NCBI GenBank assembly: GCA_001275005.1
Contig: JWZX01003336.1
Coordinates: forward strand, 1-58,286
Direction: 5' to 3'
Source of the DNA: Chrysochromulina tobinii
Taxonomy: Eukaryota > Haptophyta > Prymnesiales > Chrysochromulinaceae
Length of the DNA: 58,286 bases
The notes below the pieces were generated by a model. The model did no database searches. It was not told the DNA's origin and worked only from the letters and a program-made list of their open reading frames with translations. The position numbers and the translations under genes were made by a program. This document shows, in pieces, positions 33,001-45,000 of the stretch; position 1 is the first letter of the stretch, and each line of letters begins with the position of its first letter.

Positions 33001-36000
33001 AGCACGACACCATTGTTGCGCATCGCGCTCTGCAGCTTCTCGACCGTGGACCAGCGGAGCGCGGACGAGCGCTCGAACGAAAGCGTGAACACGCGCTTGC
33101 GTACGATCGACGAGAAGGTGGCGCGCAGCGTCGCCTTCGATTGCTCAAGGAGCGCAGGTGGCATCGTCTGCACCACAAGCGTCCGACCGTCCCCCAACAT
33201 GAGCGCAAGCATCGGCCCAACCACAGTCGTCTTGCCACCCCCCATGAGCATTTGCTTGACGAGCGGCCGGCCACCGCGCACCGCGTCCACGAACTCGCGT
33301 ACGAGCGCCACCTGCGCCTCGCGCAGCACAAGGTTGTGCGTGAACTCGAAGAGCAGAAAGCGCGGGTCGTATGCACGGTCCGTGCCTACGTAATGCCTGC
33401 CAGTGACCAGCTGCTCGGCAAATGTCTGCGCCTTGAGCGTGATCGCCGAGGCGGCCTGCACGGGGGGCGCCAGGGGGGCGCCAGGGGGGCGCCAGGGGGG
33501 CGATGGGGAGGCCATCGGACACTCAGACAAAAAAAAGTAGCACTCAGGCGCACACAATCGCATCAGGCGCTCTCAGGGAGGCCACCAAGTGCAATCACGC
33601 ACCTCTCGGAGCGCCGTCTCGGTCGTCCCGAAAGAGGGACCCGGCAGCGGCGGCCGAAGAAGACGGAGCAATCCATGCGCCTCCGAAAGGCATCGGTTGA
33701 TCTGCCCGACGCGTGAGGCATGCAAGATGGACGCGACGACGAGATCGAAGAGCTGCTCGACCTCTTCCGTTACCAGGAATGGTTAGCCATCCGTACATCC
33801 TCGGCCGAGCGCGCCGAGATGAGCAGGCAGAAGAGGAAGTCGAGCGCCGCCGTGGGCTCCTGCTCGGCCACTTGACGAAGCACGAAGAGCTCGCGCTCGC
33901 GCCGCTCGTGCGGCTGAAGCGACTTGAGATCTACCTCCACGAAGTTTGCGCGCTTCATGAGCTGTGGCAGCGCCTCGCGTACATAGGCCGCGTCGCGGTC
34001 TCGCTGCCTGATGAGGTCCGCCATCAGCGCGCCCAGAGCTTCCTCGGCCGCCTTGCACTTGGCCACATCGGCCAACAGAAGACCACCAGCGCCACCGCTA
34101 CCGCCGCCGCCGCCACCGCCGGTGCGCACGAGCTCATCCGCATCCATCACGAAGAGGCAGCGAGGCGCCGTGGCAATGGCGAGCTGACGGGCGTGCTCCT
34201 CAGCATCCATCTTGAGACGCTCTTGCATGTCGCGTGCCACCTTGGAGCGGGCGTCAGGGTGCGCCGACACATCGAAGCCGATCGCGGCGCCGTGCTGAGC
34301 ACTTGCATGCACGTCGATCGCGGCCCCAGAGTGGAGCTCCGACGTGTCTTCCTGCTGGCGCGCTACGAGGCGTGTGCTCGCATCGCGAAGGGCTGCGCTG
34401 ACTGCGAGTGGCACTCGCGCGACGACACGCGACAAGTCGAGCACATCGAGCGGAACGGTGCAGAAGCTCTGGAGCTGCGAGGCGGTGACGCCTGGCCCAA
34501 ATTCTTGGCGGGTGAACGGGCAGGTGGGCGGTTTCTCCTCGCGGCGCGCAGCGTCAAGGAGCTGCTCAAAGGCTTCGACGGCGATCAGGTGACCTCCCGG
34601 CAAGCGACGAACCTTTTCACCCTCCTCAAAATCCGTGAGTGAGATCGGGCACGAGGTATTGTACGCAGCGCAGGAGGAGCTGAAGGTCAGTTCGGGGCAC
34701 GACTCGACGGGTCGCATGGTGCGTGAGGCGCACGAGTGGTCACTCGTCGTCATTCCGCCGACCGGCACACCCATATCGGCACCGGCACCACCGCCAGGAC
34801 CGCCGCCAGCGCCGCTGCCATCACCGCCGCCAGCACCGCTGCCAGCACGGCCATTCGCGTCGCTGCCGACCGACGAGCGGCGGCCGTTGCCACGACCTGT
34901 GGGGAAAATGTACGTCGTCGGTGCGTCCAACCACGTGGCGGACGGCGGTGTCATCAATTCGAGCGATCTCCAGTCGGCGAGCTCGATCAGCTCCTCCGCG
35001 CACTGGCGCTCCGTCTCGACTGCAAGCTCCTCCATTCGTGCATACGACGCCTGCCCCCAGCCGCCGTCGCCCCAGCCGCCAGTATGGCCCCAGCCTCCGC
35101 GGCTCGCGTCGCCCCAGCCGCCGCCCCCCAAGCCTCCCCACATGCGCTCCTTCGTCAGTGCATCCACGCGCCGCTGGAGCATCGCCCGGGTCACCTGTGG
35201 GGTGATGGCGCCGTGGTGAGCACTGGCATGCAAGGCGCTCCCTTTGACATTCGATGGCACTTCGAGGCACTCAGGAAGCACCCAGGAAGCACTCAGGAGG
35301 GCACTCAGTAGTCACCTCCTCATGCCGACGCGCCGGCACGCTGATCATACAGCCCTGGTGGCGATCCCAGATGAGCTGTGACGAACCCAGATCCTGTAGC
35401 TCGCGCAGCGCCGTGCTGATCAGCTTGCCCAGCGGCGCCTCGGCCTCGTCAGGCAGCGGCAGGCCCGTGAAGACGTCGCGACGCTTGTACTTTCGCGTGT
35501 CGACGAATTCAGCCATGAACGGTCCGAGGAGGGGCTTGCGCGCGAGCGTGAGCAGCAGTGAGCCCAGCAGCGACGGCTCCTTGAGCTCGTTGGAAAAGAA
35601 GGGGAGCAGCAGCGTGGCGAAGGACTGCGGGCGAGTCGCTCGCATGCATGCACTCAGCAGGTACAATTGGTGGTACTCGGCTTCGCATGCAAAACAATCA
35701 GCAGGTCAATTGGTGGTACTCCGTGGCCATCAGTATGGTGGTGCACACCTGCGAGCAGTTGGATGAGTGCAAGCGGCACTGCGTCGCGCCCTGGAGCATG
35801 TTGTACAGCAAAAGGAAGCCTCCGGACGCGATGGACATGCCCGAGGGCAGCGCACCCTTGGCGTTGAGGGTCGTGAGCAGCGCGAGCATCCCATCAAGCT
35901 CGATACGGCGCGTGTGCACGTACTTTTGGGCGACTTCGGCGATGAGCGCCTCGAGCTGCGCGCTCGTGTGGTGGACCACCTGCGAGCTCGATGCGGAGAT

Positions 36001-39000
36001 CCACGGATGAGGGAGGCCATCAAAGACGTTTAAAGGCCATCAAAGGCCATCAAAGGCCATCAAAGACCACCTGCGAGCTCCAGGCGTAGATCCAACGGTT
36101 CTCCTCTGGGCGTGGCGGTAGCTCGACCGCGCACGAGAGGGAGCCCGCCTGCCGCGCACGGAGCGCCGAGCGCCGGTTCTTGCAGAGCAGCACCGAATGG
36201 ACCGAATGGAGTGCCTGCGAAGAGGAGCGGGCGCCGTGGTGAGCACTAACGCCGTGGTGAGCACTAACGCCGGGTGAGCACTGGCATGCATCGGTCGGCC
36301 TTCCGTACGCCTCCGAGCACTCTGTCTCTGTGTCTCTCTGGCGCGCGCGCGCGGCGCGCTCTCTGGCGCGCGTTCAGCCCCAACAGGGTCTGCCTTTGGC
36401 CGAGAGCGCGAGATGAGCAGTGGGGAGCGCACACCTCATCGAATCGACGGTCGGACGGATCGCACACGCAGCGGGAGAGCAGCGTGAGCTCTTCGTCGAC
36501 GGAGAGACGGCAGTTTGCGCTCACGTGTTGCAGCTTGCGCACGTAAGACGCCATCTCGACGGACAGGTCCCAGCCGGGCGAGACGGGCGAGTCGAGCATC
36601 ACCTGATGAGGGAGGCAATCAGGCACGCAATCAGGGAGGCTATCAGAGGCGCCATCAGGCGAGACGGGAGAACTTCGGGTGAGACCTCACCAACGAGATC
36701 TTGAGCCGGCATGCATGCGCATCTGGGTGGCCGTCGGCCGAATTCTTCGGGCTCGTCATGAACTGGAGCGAGGCGTTCTCCTCGAGTGTCAGGTTTGTGT
36801 CCGAGCTCACCTGCCAAATTTGGGGGAAGTACTCAGCCGCAATCAGACACTCATTGAGCGTCAGGTTTGTGTCCGAGCTCACCTGCCAAATTAGGGGGAA
36901 GTATTCAGTCGCAATCAGACACTCATTGAGCGTCAGGTTTGTGTCCGAGCTCTCCTGGTGAGGAGGCCATCAAGGGCAATCATGACCATCAGAGGCGTTC
37001 TCCTCAAGCGCCATATAAATCTGACCGAGCTCACCGTGTTTACGAGCTGCAGATGAGGCAGGCAATCAGAGGCCATCAGAGGTCATCAGAGCTCACCGTG
37101 TCCACGAGCTGCACCACGGAGCGATAATTCCTATTCAGGTACCGGAGCAGCAGCAGATAGAGAGCCGAGGCGAGCGTGGTCGAGTACCTGATGAGGAAGG
37201 CAATCAGGCGCCATCAGAGGTCACCAGAGGTCATCAGAGGTCATCAGTGGTCATCAGTGGCAAGCAACGTACAGAAAAGAGAGCGACACGTGCACTGGGT
37301 AGATGTAGAACGGGTTCTCGAGGTTGCTCAGCCATCGCTTATCCGAGCGCTCGAGCACGAGTTCCGTCGCGAAGGGCACGCTCGCGATCGAGGGGCGGAC
37401 GGGCGGCAAGGAGGGCACGAGGACGGACATCTCGCCTGAGGAGGCAGAAAATCAGGCATACTCAGGCGTACTCAGGACATACTCGGGCGCAATCACACGT
37501 CATTAGGAGGTCATCAGGTGATTACCGTTCGAGTTGGAGAGGAGCAATGAGTGCGGGATGCCCGCGAGCAGCTCGGTCGTCATCGAGTTGCGCTCGTTGG
37601 TGATGAACAGGTCGGCATGGTCGACCGAGTAGAGCCGCACCTGATGAGGGAGGCAATCAGGCACACTCAGGCACACTCTCAGGCGCCATCGGCCGCAATC
37701 ACAGGATCGGCATGGTCGACGGAGGAGAGCCGCGCTGATCCCTTACCTCCCGCGCAATCACCCGTCATCAGGAGTTCATCAGGAGGTCATCAGGAGGAGA
37801 GCCGCACCGATCCCTTCACCTCCCGCGCTTGGAAGGTCAGCTTGAGCCGCGGGAGAGAGACCAGGCACAGGTCGGACTGCGCGACCGATCCCGGCTTCGT
37901 TAAGTCGGTGGCGTCATCCCAGCGGGCCCACGCAAGCACCTGCGAGAGCGTCTCGAGGCGCGCCATCACGTCATCAAAGGTCATCAGAGGTCATCAGAGG
38001 CCATCAGCGTACCTGCGAGAGCGTCTCAATGCGCGCCATCACCGTCGCGAGAGAGTACAGGTACGAGTCAGCGGGCGCATGCAGCAGGTCGAGCAGCACG
38101 AGCTCCTCATCCTCGAGATCGGAAGCGGACATGGCGCGAGATCGCTCGAGATCGGGGGCGGCGGGGGCGACGCCTGACGAAACTGATGAAACTGACGGGC
38201 CTGACGAAACTGATGAAACTGACGGGCCTGACGAAACTGATGAAACCGACGGCGCGGCCGATGAAGGGGTGGCGACTGTCGCGTCCGAGGCGGGAGATGC
38301 GGGAGATGCCGCAGCCGCGGCCACCAAGCCGGCAGCTGCAGCCCGCTCCTCGTCTGCCTTTGCCATCAGCGCTGCCAGCGAGTCGAGGAGCATCGGCAGC
38401 ACCACGGCTGAGATGCGATGACGACGGCGGCGCCGCCGAAAGCCGTTCAAGTCGAGCAGCTCTAGCAGTGCTCGGAACGGCGCGAGCTCGGCGGCATTTG
38501 CGGCGATGACGGCGCTCGTCGTCGTCGACGACGACGATGAGGAGGTCGCTTGCCTGGGAGTGGCCTGATGACGAGCGCTCGTATCGCCGGCGGCGCCGCC
38601 GAGCGCCGAGCCCGATGGCGCCGTACTGGGCGTCCTGCCGGGCACCGCACCGGGGCCGTTCCCTTGAGTTGCATTCGCGGCCGCCTTGCGGAACGCGGGG
38701 TGCCCTTGGCGAGAGAGCAGCTGGCCGAGTGCCCGGCAGACCTGATGCGTGGGCTCAAACGGCCCGACGATGAGCTCCTCGTCGCGCACGAAGCGCTCGA
38801 GGGTCTTGAGAGCGCCCAGGACGACGTCCCGCTGCCTCGTGAGGCGTGCCGCCTTGAGTCGCAGGATGCATGCGCGCGCCGGAGGGAGCGCGTGGTCCCC
38901 AGGGCGCACCTGATGAGGGAGTCAATCGGGGGCAATATTTAGGGGCCATACGGGGCAAGTAGGGACACTTGGCACTCGGACGCAATCACAGGTTCGGCAT

Positions 39001-42000
39001 GGTCTCCGGACGCACGCGATCGAAGCGAGCGCCGTGGAAGGCGACGTGAGCGCCCGCGAAGAGCTGGATGAGGAGGATGCTCGAGCAGCTCGACACGTCC
39101 CGTGGGTAGCCGCGCACCTGTGGGGAGAGAGGGGCGGTCTCGCGCCGTGGTGAGCACTTGCATGCGGCGGGGGCCATCCCGCGGGGAGAGCCGCGCACAT
39201 GATCGTCCTCATCCTGCCAGAAGGCATGCGTGTCGAGGAGTGCCTGCGGTACGAGCCCGTAGAGGAGGCGCGAGGGGAGGTACGTCTCCCGCCCGAGCGA
39301 CAGATTGGCCTCGACCATCCAGTCTCGCGTAATCACGGCGGATTTCGTCTGGTTGTGCGAGTCGCCATAGGGATGGCCCGCGCCGTGCCGCTCCCACTCC
39401 GGCCACATGCCTTCGCGGTGCGCCGTGGACGGCTGCATGTCGCGACAGGCAGTAGCGCGCGTCGCTGCAGTACTCGAGAGAGCGGTAGAAGCGTCGGCCG
39501 TGCGTACTCAATGCGGTACTACGTGCTACCATACGCCGTGCGCGGTACACGAACAGCTCGCGCCACACGCCTGCCTGATCCGGTTGCTTGCCCACGAGGT
39601 ACGCGACCTGCGCGTCCTCATGTAACGGCTCCTCAGGGGCCATCAGGGCCATCAGGGCCATCAGGGGGGGCATCAAGCGCACTCACCTGCGCGTCCTCGG
39701 CTAACGGTTCTTCGGGCAGGTAGACCTCGAGCGGGCGCGGGAAGAGCAGGTACGTGCGCCGTACCGGCTCGAAGACGGACGGGAGCCATATCTTTTCGGA
39801 TGGGAAGAGCTCGTCGGGGTAGTACGCACGGTGGTGGTCGAGCAGCGGCAGCTTCGGATCCTTATTAGGCCAGTGCTCAATGTCGTGTGAGCGGCCGACG
39901 AGACGGTAGCACGAGCGCCAGGTACTCTGCTCCGTCAGGCACGCTTGCATGCTCACCTCTCCGAAGATGTCCACCACGTCCTTCAGCCGAGCGACATCTG
40001 TCGGTAGAGCCTGTGGGTGCGACGCACGCAGCGTGAGCTGCATCAGCTGAGCATCGACCTCGACGGCGAGCTCGGAATCTGCCATCAGAATGATCCTCTC
40101 GGGCTCCTCGGCCGGTGTCGCCGCGCTCATCGCCGGCACGATGCTCGGCACGACGCTCGACCTGCTCACTATCGGCGGCACCGGCGCGTGCTCCGCGGCG
40201 GCACTCGGCTGGCGGCTCAGAGCGGGCGCGCTCGCATCGCTTGCCTGTCGACTGAGCCCGGGCGCCGGAGTGGGCACAGCGGCCGCCGCCGCCGCCACCG
40301 CCGCCGCCGACGACAGCTGCTGCTGCGTCTTCGAACGCGACGAGTGCAGCGCAAAGCGCCCGTGATTCTGCTCGCCAGCCACGTAGGCCCACCGGTGGGG
40401 CACCTCGTCACTCGTCGGCTTGAGAGCGCCCGTCGAAGCGGACACACGAACGACCGAGTCCATGACCAGATCGAGCTGTCGCTGGTCGGCGCGCTCGCGG
40501 AGCCACGTCACCACCTTGCGCCGCAGCACGTGCACCGCCTCGTACACCTCCGTCTCGGGGATGCGCCACCCGCCGTATGACGAAACTCCGTCCTTGCGGT
40601 CGAGCAGCGCCATGTTCCACTCGTGACGGGTCGAGAGGAAGACGACTGCCGTCACCACCGTCGTGACGCGGCCCTCGGTGAGCGCCGTCGTGGGCACGTT
40701 GCGCAGCGTGAGCAGCAGGTGTGCATGGAGGCTGCACATGTGCTTCGTGTTCGTGTCGAGCACCTGCTCGTCGTCGGACGAATCGCTCGCAAGGTCGCGT
40801 CAATTGCAATCAGTAGCGATCCACAGCAATCAATAGCCATCCACAGCAATCAATAGCAGTTCGTCAGACAGCAGATGGAGTAAAGGACAGCAAGCAACAG
40901 CGCACCTGGTCGTCTTCGGACGAGTCGCACTCCTTCACGAGCTTATGGTACCACGCCTGGATGAGTCTCGTCATCTCTCCCCACAGGACATGGCGCAAGT
41001 GCTCCTGAGCGACGCGAAGCCGCGCCGCAACGCCCGGCGCGCAGCGCAGCCCCCGGAAAGGCTTGCCACAGATGCAGTCGTGCGTGCCCTCCTCGTACGC
41101 GAGCACAAAGGAGATGTAGTTCTCGAGGCGGCAGCACAGGCGCGCCACGTACAGGATGACGGTCGAGGTGGACGACTTGAGCGTGCCAGTGTCAAGGTCG
41201 CACGCCTGGAGCGAGGCCATTTGGGCCCATTCAGAGGCACTCAGCGGCCGTCCATCGCAATCAGTGGCCATTTGGGCCCATCGCAATCATCGTAATCAGA
41301 GGCCATTTGGGCCCATCGCAATCAACGCAATCAGTGGCCATTTGGGCCCATCGCAATCAACGCAATCAGTGGCCATTTGGGCCCATCGCAATCAACGTGT
41401 CTGACGGTGTCATATCTTCATATCTAATAGTGTCTGACGGTGGAGATCGCACCTGGCGTAGCAGCCGAAGCACCGAGTTGAGCAGCGTATCAGGCGATCG
41501 ACACAGCTCATTGAGGAGCAGATGATGCGCTGTGCCGAGCAGCTCGGGCGCCGAGGTGGGCACATCCACCGGCTCCATGGCCGCCGACGCGTGGGGCAGG
41601 TGCGCTCCGGGCTCGAAGAGGACAGCGTCGAAGAGCGCCTGGAGCTGTGGGGACTGGAGCGAATGGCACCGGTCGTCGGAGGCGAAGAAGGACGCGACGA
41701 GCGGGATGCGCAGGTAAGGGACCGTCAGGTAACTGAGCAGCAGCTCGGAGTCCTGCTGGCCAAGCGCGCGCGCGTGGGCCACGTCCAGCTCGCCAAAGTC
41801 GGGCAGCTCCCACCTGATGAGGGAGGCGACCAGAGGTCATCAGTCGCAATCATTGGCAATCAGAGGTCATCAGAGGCCACCCGAAGCAATCAGATGCCAT
41901 CAGTTGCCATCAGCGCTCATCAGCGCTCATTAGCGCTCATCAGCGCTCATCAGCGCCCTTGAGAAGAGCGAGAGGCAGGCAGCTCCACGCATGTGAAGCA

Positions 42001-45000
42001 CTCAGAGGTCATCAGAGGTCATCAGAGGTCATCAGAGGTCATCAGAGGGCAGCTCCCCACATGTGAAGCACGTCATCCTCGCTCTCAATGAAGTACGGGC
42101 GGGTGTACTCCGAGGGATGTGCCAGCGACGCAAACCGATGAACCGGGGGCATCTCGCCGCGCTTGACACGCGGGCGGCACGAAAGGGTCGAGTCCTGGAA
42201 CCCGGTCACGTAGAAGCGCTCCGATCCGTCATCATAGTGGAAGATGAGCTCGGCGTCTTTCTGGGTCCAAGGGTGCTTTGCGGGGAAGCGCCGGATGTCG
42301 GGGTTGAGGAAGAGCTTAAAATAGTACGCGATGTCGCGGTAGCCTGCAGCAGTTGATGAGCAGTTGATGAGCAGTTGATGAGCGAGAGGCAGTCAGACGC
42401 CATCAGACACAATCAGGCGCCATCAGGGGCGATTACATCGGAACTCGGGGTAGTTCTTGATCACGAGCTCGCGCGAGTCGGAGATGTAGCGCGGCGTGTT
42501 GTACCCGTCCGACGGGAAGGCGAGATCGGCGCAGATGAGCCCGAGCCACTTGGTCGTGCCCGACTCGAGCCGCTCGGTCTTCTCCCAATTATAGATGCGC
42601 GTGAGCGATGACTGGCAGTTGAAGTAGTCGAGCACGCATGCGCGCGCCGTATTGAGCTCGGGCGTGTGTACCGGTACGACGGCCGCCTGGAGAGCCAGCG
42701 CCGCCGCACCGAGCGTAAAGCCCTTGACGGGCCTCTCCTTGGTGCCCGTTACGGCGCCTGGCCTCGACGCGTCGGTGGCAGCGGCCGCGGTGGCAGTGGC
42801 CGCGGTGGGCGTCGCGCAGCTGCCGCCTGGCTCCTTCGCGCTGGTGGTGCTGGCGGTCGTGGGTGCGGCGGCTGTGGACGCGTTCGAGGCCATCGCCGCC
42901 GCGATAACGGCCGCGCGACTCGCCGCACGACTCGCCTTACTGCCTTTCGCATCTCTGCCGCCACCGCCGCTGCTGCCACCGCCGCTGCCGCCGCCGCCGC
43001 TGCCGCTGCCGCTGCCGCTGCCGCTGCCGCTGCCGCTGCTGCCGCCGCTGCTGCCGCCGCCGCTGCTGCTGCTTCGGCCGCTGAGGTGGATGCAAACCTC
43101 GGATGGCAGATCCACCGCAATCTGGCGCATGATGCAATCCGCGACCGCCGCGATGCATGCCGGCACGACCATCCGAACTGCATCGAGAGAGCGCGTGTGG
43201 TCGACGCCAAAGACAGATGCGGCGAAGTGCTCGACGAGCCGCTGCAGCAAGAGCATGGCGTCTAACTGCTGCGCGTAGAGCATCGGCGAGCGCCATACGC
43301 ACTCCTTCGCCGTCGGGTCGCCCTCGGGCCGCGGCAAAGGCAAGAGCACCGTCATCGTGTGCTGGATCATCGCGATCTTGAGGAAGTTCGTGTTCTTGAC
43401 GCAGTGCACCTGCACCGCGATCAGGGTGCACAGACGGTCGCAATGGCGCAGTGCGTTGACGGCCTCGTCAAGTGTGCGTACGATCGCGGGCTGCTGGAGC
43501 ATGTCGATTGGCGTGTACCGGGGCAGCCCGTGGGCGGTGCCCGCATCGACCGGCTCGCGGCGTAACAGGCGCTCGAGCAGAGGGTGGTGGTGCGCCGTCT
43601 CGGGCGGCTTGACGGACGACCACGGGAAGGAGCGCGCGTGCTTGCGCATCAGGCGCACGCCGTCCGTTGAGATGACGGAGCCATCTGAGGCGAGGAGCAC
43701 CTGTGGGGAAGCGAGGGCGCCATGGTGAGCACTCGCATGCAGGGCATGATGCAGGGCATGTCCAAGGCATGTTTCGAGGCACATGGGAGGGCGCCATGGT
43801 GAGCACTCGCATGCAGGGCATGATGCAGGGCATGTCCAAGGCATGTTTCGAGGCACATGGGAGGGCGCCATGGTGAGCACTCGCATGCAGGGCATGATGC
43901 AGGGCATGTCCAAGGCATGTTTCGAGGCACATGGGAGTACCAGGCACGGCATCGCGCCGACGTGGAAGACCTCGGCGAGCAGCGCAGGGTACGCTCCGCC
44001 GTGCGGCAGCGCAGGCCACGGCATCGCACGCCGGTAGACGTCAAAGTCGCTCTCGGACGCATCCTGCGAGACGAGGAGAATCTGAAGCCCCTTGCCGCGG
44101 TGACGAAGCGCATTGTAAGTGGAGGCGAGGAGCGGCGTCGTCGAGCGGCATGATGGACACCACGAAGCGGCAAAGTAAAGCCCGATCACCTGATGAGGGA
44201 GGCAATCAGAGGTCGTCAGAGGCCGTCCGAGGCAATCAGAGGTCTTCAGAGGTCATCAGCGGCCAAAGGAAAGAGCCCGATCACCTTCATCCCCTCGAGC
44301 GGTCATGAGAGGTCATCAGCGGTCATCAGAGGTCATCAGCGGTCATCAGAGGTCATCAGCGGTCATCACCTCCATCCCCTCGAGCGCCTCTTCGATCGAG
44401 ATCGAGGCGAGCTCACCACCGGCCGCGCCGTCCGCGCTCGACTGCGAGAGGGCGGCGATGCGCCGCTGGCGCTCCTGTGCCGTGATCTGGCCGCTCGCCT
44501 CGAGAGAGTATGCCTCGCGCACCGCAGCGGCAGCGCTGCCCACCGGCTGAGCCGAGGTTGACGAAACTGACGAGCCTGCCGAAACTGACGAGGCTCGCGC
44601 GCCGGCGGCCGCCGACGCGCCGCTGCCACCGGCCGGTGCGTGTGGGCTCCCTGGAGGCGCAACGTCCGCGCCGCCGCTCTCGCCGCCCGTGGTTGCACTG
44701 CTTGGTAGCAGCGGCCGCCCAGCTGCGCCCAGGAGTGCGGCTAGCGACGGGCGGCCGAGATGTGCATCGCTCTCGCAGAGGATGAGTGGAGGGGGGGCGG
44801 TCGATGAGGGCGCGGCGCCTGGCTTGGAGAGGAGAGTCGTTTGAAGCTTTTGAATGCGCTCGCGAGTGGCAGCGAGCTCTGCCACGCTGAGCGGCAGCCC
44901 CGCAGCGGCGGCGGCGGCGGCAGCAGCAGCAGCACCAGCAGCAGTAGCACCGGCAGCGGCAGGGGCGGCTCGCTCCTCGCCACCCTCGCATCCCAGCTTG

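Noticed and set aside
38986-39015. Donor at ACCT|GTGATTGC for the intron 38910-39015
   Set aside because: It leaves the wrong phase. The donor at CGC|GTGCGTCC matches the exon-edge duplication and keeps frame.
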